64,000 nt of DNA from Clostridium sp. CS001 (GCF_020443565.1 NZ_JAIZZN010000008.1:1-64000), one strand, 5' to 3'; counted from the stretch's first letter, positions 18,666 to 28,071 are shown. The notes: a model not told the origin generated them from the sequence alone. Numbers and translations: made by a program.

Positions 18666-19157
18666 ATGTTTAGTTTATTTAAAAAAGATAAGGAAAACAC
18701 TAGTATAATTTTAAAGTCTCCAGTTGTAGGAAGATGCTTTGATATATCAGAAATACCAGATGAAGTTTTCTCTACGAAAATGTTAGGTAATGGGATAGGA
18801 TTTGAATCTACAGAAGGAATATTATATGCTCCAATTGATGGCGAGGTTCTTCAAGTGTTCCCAACAAAACATGCTTTGATTTTAAAGAGTAAAGAAGGTA
18901 TAGAAATACTACTTCATATAGGTGTTGATACAGTAAATATGAAGGGCGAAGGATTCGAAACTTTTGTAGAAAAGTCACAGCAAGTTAAGGTTGGAGATAA
19001 ATTGATAGCTTTTAACAATGAATTAATAAAAGCTAAGGTCAAATCTAATTTAAGTGTGTTAGTACTTACAGATAATGAAATAATGAAATCAGTAAGATTT
19101 AATCTAGGTAATGTAGACAAAAACAATGAAGTAATAATAATAGAATTAAAAAAATAG
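18666..19157 (+). CDS. crr: PTS glucose-type enzyme IIA
   Basis: The product is a free-standing IIA domain of the glucose/N-acetylglucosamine PTS family, which takes phosphate from HPr and passes it to a membrane IIB. The active-site histidine is H84 in LLHIGVDTV, and the second conserved histidine is H69 in KHALIL. The 163-residue length matches single-domain IIA-Glc. It opens the operon IIA-HPr-EI, with 13 bases to ptsH, and lies behind a GlcT-type attenuator. The IICB permease encoded at 25281 has no IIA domain and is its likely partner. Its regulatory role in this organism is unknown. Confidence 0.93.
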   Translation: MFSLFKKDKENTSIILKSPVVGRCFDISEIPDEVFSTKMLGNGIGFESTEGILYAPIDGEVLQVFPTKHALILKSKEGIEILLHIGVDTVNMKGEGFETFVEKSQQVKVGDKLIAFNNELIKAKVKSNLSVLVLTDNEIMKSVRFNLGNVDKNNEVIIIELKK

Positions 19158-19170
19158 GGGTGATTATATT

Positions 19171-19431
19171 ATGATAGAAAAAAAAGCCATAGTTAAAAGT
19201 GAAACTGGAATACATGCTAGACCAGCATTGGCAGTAGTTAAAGAGGCTGCTAAGTTTAAATCAGAAGTGATTATAGTAAAAGATGGCAATGAATATAATG
19301 CGAAAAGCATAGTAGCGATTATGTGCATGGCAGCTATTAAAAATGACGAAATAATAATAAAAACTATTGGTGAAGATGAGGAAATTGCGGCAGTATCTAT
19401 GGTAAAACTTATTGAAGAAGGTCTTGAGTAG
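19171..19431 (+). CDS. ptsH: phosphocarrier protein HPr
   Basis: HPr relays phosphate from enzyme I to the IIA proteins. H15 in the motif GIHARPAL is the catalytic phosphorylation site. S46 (NAKSIVAIM) occupies the position used by HPr kinase for carbon catabolite control in Firmicutes, so this HPr can in principle signal through CcpA. At 86 residues it has the normal length. It lies between the IIA gene and ptsI. Confidence 0.97.
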   Translation: MIEKKAIVKSETGIHARPALAVVKEAAKFKSEVIIVKDGNEYNAKSIVAIMCMAAIKNDEIIIKTIGEDEEIAAVSMVKLIEEGLE

Positions 19432-19492
19432 TAAGAGGAAAGTAATTGATAATTATTTTCTCCACATGAAATACTACAAGGGGGTATAAACT

Positions 19493-21199
19493 ATGTTAAA
19501 GGCAATAGGAGCATCCTTAGGAATAGCTATAGGTAGAGCATTAGTTATAAGAGAAGAAGTTCTAGAAGTTAAGAAAAGCAAGATTCAGGATTCAGAATCG
19601 GAACTAGCTAGATTTGATAATGCCTTACAAGAAGCAATAAATCAGCTTGAAAAAATAAATAAAGATGTAAAGGAAAGACTAGGAAGTGAAAAGGCGGAAA
19701 TATTCGAGGCGCATTTATTTATGCTTCAAGATCCAGAACTAATAGGTTCTGTTAAAAAGAAAATTCTTGAGGAGAAGTTCAATGCTGAATATTCACTTCA
19801 AACTGTAGCAGAAGAGACAGCAACAATTTTTGAAGTTATGGGAAATGAATATATGACTGAGAGAGCAGCCGATATTAGAGATGTGAGTAAAAGGGTTCTA
19901 AATATATTAATGGGATTAAAAGTGACTTCAATTGCAGAAATTCAAGAGCAATGTATATTAATAGCTAAAGATCTTACTCCATCAGATACAGCACAACTTG
20001 ATAAGTCAAAGGTATTAGCTTTTATCACTGAAATAGGCGGTAAAACATCTCATACGGCGATTATTGCACGGTCGTTAGAGTTACCGGCAGTTGTAGGTGT
20101 AGGTAGTGATATTTGTGAAGTTAAAAATGGTGATTTAATTATTGTAGATGGAGAAGAAGGACTAATTATTATTAATCCTGATGAAAAGGTTTTAGGTGAC
20201 TATGAAATTCGCAGAAGAGAATTTTTTGAACTTAAAAATCAACTACTTAAATATGTATCAATGAAATCTACTACTTTAGATGGTAAGAAAATCGAGCTTG
20301 CTGCAAATATAGGGTCAGTAGAAGATTTAGAATCCGTTTTGAAAAATGGTGCAGAAGCCATAGGATTATTTAGAACAGAGTTTTTATATATGTCAAAAGA
20401 TGAGCTTCCAACTGAAGAAGAACAGTTTGATGCATATAAATCAGTTCTTGAAAAGATGAGTGGAAAACCTGTTATTATAAGAACCTTAGATATTGGTGGA
20501 GATAAGGAACTTAAGTATTTACCTATGAGCAAAGAAATGAATCCATTTTTGGGATACAGGGCTATAAGAATTTGCCTTGATAGGACGGATATATTTATAA
20601 CTCAATTGAGAGCTTTACTTCGTGCATCTTCCTACGGCAAGCTTAAAATTATGTTTCCTATGATATCAAATCTTCAGGAACTTAGAATGGCTAAGAAGAT
20701 ATTAGAGCAGTGTAAACATGATCTTAAGTCAGAGGGTGTATTATTTGATGAGAATCTAGAAGTTGGTATTATGATAGAAATACCTTCAGCTGCATTAATA
20801 TCAGATATATTGGCTAAAGAGGTGGATTTCTTTAGCATAGGTACCAATGACTTAATTCAGTATACTATAGCAGTGGATAGAATGAATGAGAAGATATCAT
20901 ATTTATATGATTACTATCATCCAGGAGTTTTAAGACTTATTAAAACCGTAATAGATAACGGACATAGAGCAGGAATAATGGTAGGTATGTGTGGTGAAAT
21001 GGCTGGAGACACAAAACTTATTCCAGTGCTACTTGGATTTGGATTAGATGAACTTAGCATGAGTGCTTCTTCAATATTAAGAGCGCGTAAAATTGTTACA
21101 AGTTCCAATTATGAAGAATGCACAAAACTATCTAAGCCAATATTAGAATTTGGGGATTCAGATGAAATAAGAGAATTTATTGAAGCTAACACTAAATAA
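19493..21199 (+). CDS. ptsI: PTS enzyme I (phosphoenolpyruvate-protein phosphotransferase)
   Basis: Enzyme I autophosphorylates with phosphoenolpyruvate and donates phosphate to HPr. The 568-residue protein has the phosphohistidine loop GGKTSHTAI with H187, a helical HPr-binding domain in the N-terminal part and a C-terminal PEP-binding barrel with FRTEFLYM, IGTNDLIQYT and GMCGEMAG motifs. AGGGGG precedes the ATG by a few bases. It is the last gene of the IIA-HPr-EI operon, followed by a weak terminator. Confidence 0.97.
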   Translation: MLKAIGASLGIAIGRALVIREEVLEVKKSKIQDSESELARFDNALQEAINQLEKINKDVKERLGSEKAEIFEAHLFMLQDPELIGSVKKKILEEKFNAEYSLQTVAEETATIFEVMGNEYMTERAADIRDVSKRVLNILMGLKVTSIAEIQEQCILIAKDLTPSDTAQLDKSKVLAFITEIGGKTSHTAIIARSLELPAVVGVGSDICEVKNGDLIIVDGEEGLIIINPDEKVLGDYEIRRREFFELKNQLLKYVSMKSTTLDGKKIELAANIGSVEDLESVLKNGAEAIGLFRTEFLYMSKDELPTEEEQFDAYKSVLEKMSGKPVIIRTLDIGGDKELKYLPMSKEMNPFLGYRAIRICLDRTDIFITQLRALLRASSYGKLKIMFPMISNLQELRMAKKILEQCKHDLKSEGVLFDENLEVGIMIEIPSAALISDILAKEVDFFSIGTNDLIQYTIAVDRMNEKISYLYDYYHPGVLRLIKTVIDNGHRAGIMVGMCGEMAGDTKLIPVLLGFGLDELSMSASSILRARKIVTSSNYEECTKLSKPILEFGDSDEIREFIEANTK

Positions 21200-21232
21200 T
21201 AAGATTTACGTATTAACATAAGGAATATAATA

Positions 21233-21271
21233 AAAAGCAATCTGTTCTTTTATTAAGGATAGGTTGCTTTT
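21233..21271 (+). terminator. probable terminator after ptsI
   Basis: AAAAGCAA pairs with TTGCTTTT across an interrupted stem. The U-tract is short (TTTTCTG). Confidence 0.55.
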
Positions 21272-21391
21272 CTGTGTTGAAGTTTTTATAATTAGTTAAG
21301 TGCAAAATATTAATTATTACTATTGAGAAAACCAAATGTAATACCTAGTATTATATTTTCGTAATATGTCTTATATAAAGGATGAGATTAA

Positions 21392-22594
21392 ATGTCTAAA
21401 TTTAAGGAGAAACTTATATTTCATATAGACGTTAATTCAGCTTTTCTTTCTTGGAGCGCTGCAGATAAACTTAAGAAAGGTGAAAACATTGACTTAAGAG
21501 ACATAGCTTCCGTAATCGGAGGAGACGAGCAGTCACGAAGAGGAGTAGTGTTAGCTAAATCTATGCTAGCTAAAAAAAGTGGAATTGTAACAGGAGAAAG
21601 CTTGTTTGCTGCAAGAAAGAAATGTGCAAATCTTGTTGTAGCATCACCTGATTTTAGAATATACGAAAGATGTAGCAGAGATATGAAGAGTATTTTTATG
21701 GACTATACACCTTTTGTAGAAAAGGTTTCTATAGATGAGTGTTTTTTAGATGTGACAAGTTACAATACTTCAAGAGAAGCTGCACTATCGCTAGCATATG
21801 ACATTAAGGATAGAATAAAGGCAGAACTAGGATTTACAGTGAATGTAGGAATATCGGATGTTAAACTTCTTGCTAAGATGGCATCTGATTTTGAAAAGCC
21901 AGATAAAATACATACTCTTTTTAAAAGTGAAATAAGAAAGAAATTGTGGGAACTGCCAGTGGGAGAGCTTTTCATGGTGGGGTCAAAGACTGTTCCGAGG
22001 CTTAATAATTTAAATATATTTACCATAGGAGATTTAGCTCAGTATGATGTTGAGTTTTTAAGATATCACTTTAAAAGTAGTGGCACCATGATGTGGAACT
22101 ATGCTAATGGAATAGATGATAGAGAGGTAAAATCAAGCAAAGACGAGTTAAAAGGGATAAGTAATTCCACTACATTATCTGATGATATTAAAGATAAAGA
22201 GGATGCATATAAAGTGTTACTCAGCTTAGTAGAACATACCTCTACTAGATTACGGGACATTAAAAAGTGTTGTTACTGTATTTGTGTAACTATAAGAAAT
22301 CATGAGTTTATTGATTACTCGCGGAGTAAGACGTTATCAAGTCCAACAGATTCCACGCAGGAAATACTAAAAACAGTAAAGCGCATATTTGACGAATCAT
22401 GGAAGGGAGAGCCAATTAGACTTTTAGGGGTTTCTTTAAATAATTTATGTGAGGATAATTTTAAACAAATATCAATTTTTGATGTAGATACAGCTCGTGA
22501 TAAAAAACAAAGAGCCATAGACAAAACTATGGATAGTCTCAGAGGAAGATATGGGGAAGATATAGTTATGAAATCAGTATTTCTAAAAAAATAG
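21392..22594 (+). CDS. Y-family DNA polymerase (DinB/UmuC-like)
   Basis: This 400-residue protein is a translesion DNA polymerase of the Y family. The catalytic acidic residues are visible in HIDVNSAFLSW near the N-terminus and SIDECFLDVT near residue 115, followed by the thumb with a helix-hairpin-helix (VGSKTVPRLNNLNIFTIGDL) and a little-finger domain. It looks like the clostridial pol IV subgroup rather than canonical DinB. The C-terminus is short; a QXSLF-like clamp motif may be present as QISIFD near residue 365. I saw no LexA box (GAAC-N4-GTTC) upstream. Confidence 0.9.
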   Translation: MSKFKEKLIFHIDVNSAFLSWSAADKLKKGENIDLRDIASVIGGDEQSRRGVVLAKSMLAKKSGIVTGESLFAARKKCANLVVASPDFRIYERCSRDMKSIFMDYTPFVEKVSIDECFLDVTSYNTSREAALSLAYDIKDRIKAELGFTVNVGISDVKLLAKMASDFEKPDKIHTLFKSEIRKKLWELPVGELFMVGSKTVPRLNNLNIFTIGDLAQYDVEFLRYHFKSSGTMMWNYANGIDDREVKSSKDELKGISNSTTLSDDIKDKEDAYKVLLSLVEHTSTRLRDIKKCCYCICVTIRNHEFIDYSRSKTLSSPTDSTQEILKTVKRIFDESWKGEPIRLLGVSLNNLCEDNFKQISIFDVDTARDKKQRAIDKTMDSLRGRYGEDIVMKSVFLKK

Positions 22595-22734
22595 CCAGTG
22601 AGTATTTTTTAAGATGATAAGTTTTCAGGTAGTTTCATTGCATGTTGTTCTAAACCTTAAAGATGTGATGTAAACTAGGTAATAAGTATAATTTTAGCAT
22701 GGAGATGCTGCACAGTTGCTAAGGTGACAATCTA

Positions 22735-23616
22735 ATGGGGGTATGCCTTAAAATGGACAATAGAGCATTGATACCACTATACCTTAATGGTGATATGATA
22801 AATAATTTATTTACTATTGTAATACAAGAATTTGCCGAAATTAAAAGCGAGAATACTAAAAAGCAGTTGACGATTAGTACAAATACACCCTTATATGAAC
22901 TTACTTGTGGTAAAATAATGCAAGGCGATTTAAATGTTCAACTTCTAAGTGAAGTCTCCTCACAGAGAATTGAAGAGAGAATTTCAATTGTAATAACAAT
23001 ACTATCAAGATTAAGAAATATATTAAAGGATCAAAGTATGCTAAAGGTTATAAATAGCGACAATGATGTAAAGAATATGAAAGAATTTGATTTTGTTCAG
23101 TTTACAGGAGAGTTGTATAAGAACCCGGTTATAGAGTATATAGAGAATATAATCAAGGTTATGGAGATGCAATTGGCCTTTTCTCCTGAAGATCCTGAGA
23201 ATGGGGATGAAAGCCAAGAACATAAAGTTAAAAGGCAAGTTTTAAAAGTCCTTAAAGATGATATGGAAAATTGTAAAAGAGAAAAGTGCCTAAAATATAT
23301 TAGTAGTAGTATAGGAAATAGCAACACAAAAGTTGTAGTTCCCATAGAGATAAAATATATGGCTGATAATCTGGATTATATTGAAGGTGCAAAGATCACA
23401 GTACTTGGCAAAGTAGTACGAATTTCAAAGGAAAATGAAAATAATAGTAATAGTTTATTAAGTGGAACATACTTTGATTATCTGAATGAGGAGTATTTTC
23501 AAGAATTCAAAAACAGATTTTTAAAAAACACAAACTTAATTAGAGATTACGATGAAAGTCAATTGGAAATTAATGAACCTATTATTGAAATCATACCTAT
23601 AGCAATGTATATTTAG
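22735..23616 (+). CDS. conserved hypothetical protein (DUF6414-like)
   Basis: I cannot assign a function. The 293-residue soluble protein begins ALIPLYLNGDMINNL, has a charged middle and ends IEIIPIAMYI; from memory this resembles DUF6414 proteins, an unverified match. The segment FVQFTGELYKNPV and the later KITVLGKVVRI look like beta-rich repeats of one fold. AAGGTG lies 8 bases before the ATG at 22735; the ATG at 22753 is an alternative with GGGGG upstream. It stands between the polymerase and cca. Confidence 0.55.
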   Translation: MGVCLKMDNRALIPLYLNGDMINNLFTIVIQEFAEIKSENTKKQLTISTNTPLYELTCGKIMQGDLNVQLLSEVSSQRIEERISIVITILSRLRNILKDQSMLKVINSDNDVKNMKEFDFVQFTGELYKNPVIEYIENIIKVMEMQLAFSPEDPENGDESQEHKVKRQVLKVLKDDMENCKREKCLKYISSSIGNSNTKVVVPIEIKYMADNLDYIEGAKITVLGKVVRISKENENNSNSLLSGTYFDYLNEEYFQEFKNRFLKNTNLIRDYDESQLEINEPIIEIIPIAMYI

Positions 23617-23655
23617 GATTAAGTTCAATGATTAATTATAATATTTGGAGGAGTT

Positions 23656-24999
23656 ATGTTTATACCTAATGATGTAAAAGTAATATTAGATACATTAAAA
23701 AATAATGGATGTGAAGCTTATATAGTTGGAGGAAGTATACGTGATTTTATAACTGGAACATATGAGCCTAAGGATTATGATATAGCCACAAATGCCCTGC
23801 CAGAAGCAATCATTAAGTTTTTTCGGAAAACTATACCTACAGGCATAAAGCACGGTACTATTACTGTTATGATTAATGGAGAGGGGTATGAAGTTACAAC
23901 TTACAGAATTGATGGTGAATACCTAGACAATAGAAGACCGGAGGATGTAACTTTTGTTTCAAACTTAAAAGAAGACTTAGCTAGAAGAGATTTTACGGTA
24001 AATGCATTAGCTTTTAATGAGGATAACGGTATCATAGATTACTTTGGCGGTATAAAAGATTTAGATAATAAAATAATAAAAGCTGTAGGGGAACCTAATA
24101 AGAGGTTTGAAGAAGATGCATTAAGAATGCTTAGAGCTATCCGATTTGCAGCATCCTTAGATTTTGAAATAGAAGAAAGAACTTTTCAGGCTATTAAAAC
24201 AAATTCTAACCGTATATTGAATGTAAGCAACGAGAGAATTAGAGATGAGCTATGCAAAATGTTAGTAACTAAAAATGCTGCAAAAGCTTTGAGATTACTT
24301 GAAAAAACTAGACTGTTAGAGTTTATACTACCAGAACTTCAAAAAACCGTAGGATTCAATCAACAAAATCCTCACCATAACAAAGACATATTTGAACATA
24401 CTTTAGCTGTTGTGGAAAACTGTCCACAGGAACTGAATTTAAGAATGGCAGCATTACTACATGATATTGCTAAGCCCCTTTGTTTTACTATTGATAAGAA
24501 TGATATAGGTCATTTTTATGGTCATGATAAAAAAGGTGATAGACTAAGTTCTCAAATACTTAGACGTCTTAAATTTGATAATGAAAGTATAGGTGAGATT
24601 AGCCTTCTAGTAAAGGAACATATGAATGTGCTTGAAAAGCCAACAGATGCTTCTGTAAAGCGCCTTATTAATAGAGTTGGCATAGGCTTAGTACCTAACC
24701 TTTTCGCCTTACAAAGGGCAGATGCACTAGGTTCAAGCTCTCCCAAACTTCGTTTGGAAGAAATCCAAAGAGTAGAAGAAAAAACAAGGGAAATTTTAGA
24801 AGCTAAAGTTCCACTATCCATAAGTGAACTTAAAGTAAGTGGTAACGATTTAATCCAAGAGTTTTCCATTAAACCAAGTGCGGAGATAGGTAATATGCTT
24901 AAGTTTTTATTAGATAAAGTATTAGAAAATCCACAGGTTAACAGTAGAGAGAAGCTTTTAACTATAATTAATGATGAATATGAGTTTATGCAAAAATAG
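23656..24999 (+). CDS. cca: CCA tRNA nucleotidyltransferase with HD domain
   Basis: The enzyme adds or repairs the CCA end of tRNA. The polymerase-beta-type head has GGSIRD (about 25-30) and DYDIAT, with the template-binding segment RRDFTVNALAF and RFEEDALRMLRAIRFA following. The C-terminal half carries an HD phosphohydrolase domain (ALLHDIAKP near 274), as in many bacterial class II enzymes. At 447 residues it is complete. GGAGG precedes the ATG. A stand-alone HD protein encoded at 27448 resembles this C-terminal part. Confidence 0.95.
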   Translation: MFIPNDVKVILDTLKNNGCEAYIVGGSIRDFITGTYEPKDYDIATNALPEAIIKFFRKTIPTGIKHGTITVMINGEGYEVTTYRIDGEYLDNRRPEDVTFVSNLKEDLARRDFTVNALAFNEDNGIIDYFGGIKDLDNKIIKAVGEPNKRFEEDALRMLRAIRFAASLDFEIEERTFQAIKTNSNRILNVSNERIRDELCKMLVTKNAAKALRLLEKTRLLEFILPELQKTVGFNQQNPHHNKDIFEHTLAVVENCPQELNLRMAALLHDIAKPLCFTIDKNDIGHFYGHDKKGDRLSSQILRRLKFDNESIGEISLLVKEHMNVLEKPTDASVKRLINRVGIGLVPNLFALQRADALGSSSPKLRLEEIQRVEEKTREILEAKVPLSISELKVSGNDLIQEFSIKPSAEIGNMLKFLLDKVLENPQVNSREKLLTIINDEYEFMQK

Positions 25000-25084
25000 T
25001 TAATAATTTCAAATATGAAATAGTACAATAGAACTTTAAATAAATTATATTAATTAAGTAAATAGTATTTTTTTAAAAAAGGTA

Positions 25085-25113
25085 TTGATTATACATAAAG
25101 TTCGGTGTATGAT
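25085..25113 (+). promoter_or_regulatory. promoter of the PTS IICB gene
   Basis: TTGATT (25085-25090), a 17-base spacer and TATGAT (25108-25113) form a plausible sigma-A promoter. The predicted start near 25120 leaves a leader of about 160 bases containing the RAT-like hairpin and terminator. Confidence 0.6.
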
Positions 25114-25135
25114 TATATCATAGAAATTTTTAATT

Positions 25136-25166
25136 GGCGTGTAATCGATTAAATTCGAGCAATAGC
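25136..25166 (+). promoter_or_regulatory. RAT-like antiterminator hairpin
   Basis: GTGTAATCGATTAAATTCGA followed by GCAATAGC parallels the RAT at 18537 (GTGT, GATT, GCA-T blocks) and can fold around TCGA/TCGA. Its 3' end overlaps the left arm of the following terminator, as expected for a BglG/GlcT-type switch. Similarity is weaker than for the first copy. Confidence 0.55.
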
Positions 25167-25206
25167 TGAAATGGATAATATTATTTATCCGTTTCGGCTT
25201 TTTTTA
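25164..25206 (+). terminator. attenuator terminator before the IICB gene
   Basis: AGCTGAAATGGATAA pairs with TTATCCGTTTCGGCT (two wobble pairs) and runs into TTTTTTT. It lies 75 bases before the start codon, so it must be overcome for the permease to be made. Confidence 0.85.
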
Positions 25207-25280
25207 TTAAAAAAATTTATTATGTATTTGAGGATACAAAAATCCTTAAAATAAATTTAAAAAATGGGGGGAACTTTATT

Positions 25281-26720
25281 ATGATGAAGTATCTACAAAG
25301 ATTAGGTAAATCCTTAATGCTTCCAGTAGCTGCATTACCTGTTGCAAGTATTTTAATGGGTATTGGTTATTGGATTGACCCTACTGGATGGGGAGCAAAT
25401 AACGTAGCAGCAGCTTTCCTACTAAAAGCAGGGGGTTCACTAATTGATAACATGGGAATATTATTTGCAATTGGTGTAGCTGTTGGAATGTCAGATGATA
25501 ATGACGGTACAGCTGGTCTTGCAGGTCTAGTTTCATGGCTTATGATTACAACTTTATTAGCTCCAGGTGCTGTAGCGATGTTTAAAGGCATTGATGTTAA
25601 AGAAGTAGCAGCGGCATTTAGTAAAACTCAAACACAATTTATTGGTATTTTAGCAGGTTTAATTGGTGCTTATTGTTATAACAAATTTAAAGGAACTAAA
25701 TTACCGGACGCTTTAGGCTTTTTTAGTGGTAAAAGATGTGTTGCTATAGTAACAGCAGCAATGTCAATTTTAGCAGCTCTTATATTATTCTTTGTATGGC
25801 CTATTATTTATTCTGGATTGGTAACCTTCGGTAAATCTATAATAGCTACTGGTGCTATTGGATCTGGTATCTATGCATTCCTTAATAGATTATTAATACC
25901 AACAGGTCTTCACCATGCACTTAATTCTGTATTCTGGTTTGATGTAGCTGGAGTTAATGACCTCGGTAACTTCTGGTCAGGAAAAGGAGTACTAGGAGAA
26001 ACAGGTATGTATATGACTGGATTCTTCCCAGTAATGATGTTTGGATTACCAGCAGCTGCACTAGCTATGTATCACACAGCTAAAGACAATAAGAAAAAAG
26101 CAGTGTATGGTTTATTATTAGCAGGAGCATTATCTTCTTTTTTCACTGGTGTTACAGAACCATTAGAATTCGCATTCATGTTCTTAGCTCCAGGATTATA
26201 TTTAATTCATGCTCTTTTAACAGGACTTTCAGCAGTTATTTGTACAGTATTACCAATAAGAGCTGGATTTAACTTTAGTGCAGGTTTTGTAGACTGGTTC
26301 TTAAGTTTTAAAGCTCCTATGGCTGAAAATCCAATTATGTTAATTCTAGTTGGTTTAGCATTCGGTGTTATTTATTATGTTGTATTCCGTTTTGCAATTA
26401 CAAAATTTAATTTAAAAACACCAGGTAGAGAAGATGATGATGAAAAGGCAGAAATGAATGTAAGACTTTCAAATAATGACTTTACACAAATAGCATCTAT
26501 TATATTAAATGGTGTTGGTGGAAAAGAAAACGTAGTATCTATTGATAATTGTGTAACTAGATTACGTTTAGAAATTAAGGATCAGACAAAGGTAAATGAA
26601 AAAATCATTAAATCTGCAGGTGTAGCAGGTGTAATTAGACCTAGCAAAACAAGTCTACAAGTTATTGTAGGTACACAAGTACAATTTGTAGCAGATGAAT
26701 TTAAAAAATTATGTAGATAA
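25281..26720 (+). CDS. PTS glucose/N-acetylglucosamine-type permease, IIC-IIB
   Basis: The 479-residue sugar permease has an N-terminal IIC membrane domain and a C-terminal IIB domain. It resembles NagE most closely: the order of motifs LPVAALPVA, INRLLIPTGLHH-like NRLLIPTGLHHALN, GMYMTGFFPVMMFGLP, GVTEPLEFAFMFLAP and NLKTPGRED is that of the N-acetylglucosamine branch, although glucose cannot be excluded. The IIB phosphocysteine is C424 in DNCVTRLRL. No IIA domain is attached; the free IIA encoded at 18666 probably supplies it. GGGGG precedes the ATG. Expression is likely controlled by the upstream attenuator. Confidence 0.9.
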   Translation: MMKYLQRLGKSLMLPVAALPVASILMGIGYWIDPTGWGANNVAAAFLLKAGGSLIDNMGILFAIGVAVGMSDDNDGTAGLAGLVSWLMITTLLAPGAVAMFKGIDVKEVAAAFSKTQTQFIGILAGLIGAYCYNKFKGTKLPDALGFFSGKRCVAIVTAAMSILAALILFFVWPIIYSGLVTFGKSIIATGAIGSGIYAFLNRLLIPTGLHHALNSVFWFDVAGVNDLGNFWSGKGVLGETGMYMTGFFPVMMFGLPAAALAMYHTAKDNKKKAVYGLLLAGALSSFFTGVTEPLEFAFMFLAPGLYLIHALLTGLSAVICTVLPIRAGFNFSAGFVDWFLSFKAPMAENPIMLILVGLAFGVIYYVVFRFAITKFNLKTPGREDDDEKAEMNVRLSNNDFTQIASIILNGVGGKENVVSIDNCVTRLRLEIKDQTKVNEKIIKSAGVAGVIRPSKTSLQVIVGTQVQFVADEFKKLCR

Positions 26721-26750
26721 AAATTATAAAATGACATAATAATATTTTAA

Positions 26751-26806
26751 TAACCTCCATAAGTAAATTTAGTTAAAAGCTAAAGATACTTATGGGGGTT
26801 ATTTTT
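26751..26806 (+). terminator. terminator after the IICB gene
   Basis: TAACCTCCATAAGTA (26751-26765) pairs with TACTTATGGGGGTTA (26787-26801), followed by TTTTTA. Confidence 0.85.
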
Positions 26807-26870
26807 ATGTATTAAATAAACTATAAACTGGGCATAATAAAAACGTTAAATCATCATTAAAGGAGTAGAT

Positions 26871-27107
26871 GTGAGTATGAAAGCTAATGAAACAATTACT
26901 GTATTAAATGAATTTGGCAAGAAAATAGATTTGGAATTGATTGACTCCCTTAAAGTAGATGGAGATCAATATGTGATTGTTGGACCTAAGGATTCAAATG
27001 AGGCCTATGCTTATAAATCAGTTGTAAAAAACGGTGAAACAGAATACTTTTCCATAGGGAAAGGCGAGGAATTTAAAAGAGTATTAGATAAGTATAATCA
27101 GCAGTAA
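26871..27107 (+). CDS. DUF1292 family protein (copy 1)
   Basis: A 78-residue acidic beta-rich protein of the DUF1292 family, common in Firmicutes and without assigned function. Typical features are the opening TITVLNEFGKKIDLELID, central YVIVGPKDSNEAYAYK and the closing FKRVLDKYN. It starts at GTG 26871 or ATG 26877 with AAGGAG upstream. A second copy of the family is encoded at 30537. A 58-residue ORF follows 31 bases later. Confidence 0.85.
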   Translation: MSMKANETITVLNEFGKKIDLELIDSLKVDGDQYVIVGPKDSNEAYAYKSVVKNGETEYFSIGKGEEFKRVLDKYNQQ

Positions 27108-27138
27108 TATTAATAATAGCAAATAGGAGGTTTTTTAT

Positions 27139-27315
27139 ATGAAGAACCGAGAAGAAGTTAAGAAAGAAAATCTAAAAAATTGGATTAAGAAGGATACAAA
27201 ATCGCAAAACCAGCCTGCTAGGAATCAAGTCATTCAAACAATTGAAGAAAGTGCATATAATGATAGCGTCTATAGTACTCATAAAAGTGAATACTATGGA
27301 ACTAAGTCAGAATAA
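27139..27315 (+). CDS. small hydrophilic protein, 58 residues
   Basis: This short gene is supported by a strong ribosome site (AGGAGG, 8 bases before the ATG) and a terminator right after it. The product is highly charged and polar, starting MKNREEVKKENLKNWIKKD and ending HKSEYYGTKSE, with no membrane segment or cysteine. I do not recognise a family; it may be a spore- or stress-associated small protein but nothing in the sequence proves this. It is probably co-transcribed with the DUF1292 gene. Confidence 0.65.
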   Translation: MKNREEVKKENLKNWIKKDTKSQNQPARNQVIQTIEESAYNDSVYSTHKSEYYGTKSE

Positions 27316-27339
27316 CTAGAACATAGATGCAATAACAAA

Positions 27340-27390
27340 AGCAGATGTTTATTATCAAAGCTATGATAATAAACACCTGCTATTTTTGTT
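27340..27390. terminator. strong terminator after the small gene
   Basis: The 17-base arm at 27340-27356 pairs with 27365-27381 with one mismatch, followed by TTTTTG; AACAAAA upstream makes it usable in both directions. Confidence 0.85.
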
Positions 27391-27447
27391 ATACTATTAT
27401 TATAAGGTACTATATAAATAAGAATAACAAAAGAAAGGAATAAATAT

Positions 27448-28071
27448 ATGATAAAAGTGTTTGAAGAATTTGAAAGACACCTAATGGAAGATGATAAGCC
27501 TTCTATATATTTTGAAAAGATAGTAAATAATAAGAGTATTTTTGATGAATATCCTTTTAGATTATTAGGTAGGTTAGTAGACACTCCCCAATCTCCAATG
27601 CACCATCCAGAGGGCAGTGTATGGAACCATACGTTATTAGTTGTAGATAATGCTGCAAAATCAAAAGATTTAAGTGAAAATCCTAGGGCATTTATGTGGG
27701 GTGCATTGCTACATGATTTAGGGAAAGCCCCTACTACAAAAATTCGTAAAGGTAAAATTACATCTTATGACCATGACAAGGTGGGGGCAGAACTCTGTAG
27801 CGATTTTCTCCATGTGTTTACAGAGGACGCAGAATTTATTAAACAAGTTACTGCTTTGGTTAGGTGGCATATGCAAACTCTCTTTGTAATAAAAGATTTA
27901 CCCTTTGGTGATGTAAAAAGCATGGCCTCAGAAATATCTATTAAAGAAATTGCATTGTTATCACAAGCAGATAGACTGGGTAGAGGTGAAATGAATGAAA
28001 GCAAAATAAAAGAGGAGAAGGAGAATATTAAAATTTTCATTCGCAAATGTGAAGAGTATTTATCACGTTAA
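27448..28071 (+). CDS. HD-domain phosphohydrolase
   Basis: The 207-residue protein is an HD-superfamily metal-dependent phosphohydrolase. Metal ligands are seen in SVWNHTLLVVD, ALLHDLGKAPTT, DHDKVGAELC and VRWHMQ. It resembles the HD half of the cca product (same order NHTL..VVDN, ALLHDLGK, HDK) but has no nucleotidyltransferase part. The substrate is unknown; cyclic nucleotides, dNTPs or tRNA ends are possible for this fold. It is expressed from its own start with AAAGGA upstream. A 186-bp stem-loop element begins 18 bases after its stop. Confidence 0.85.
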   Translation: MIKVFEEFERHLMEDDKPSIYFEKIVNNKSIFDEYPFRLLGRLVDTPQSPMHHPEGSVWNHTLLVVDNAAKSKDLSENPRAFMWGALLHDLGKAPTTKIRKGKITSYDHDKVGAELCSDFLHVFTEDAEFIKQVTALVRWHMQTLFVIKDLPFGDVKSMASEISIKEIALLSQADRLGRGEMNESKIKEEKENIKIFIRKCEEYLSR

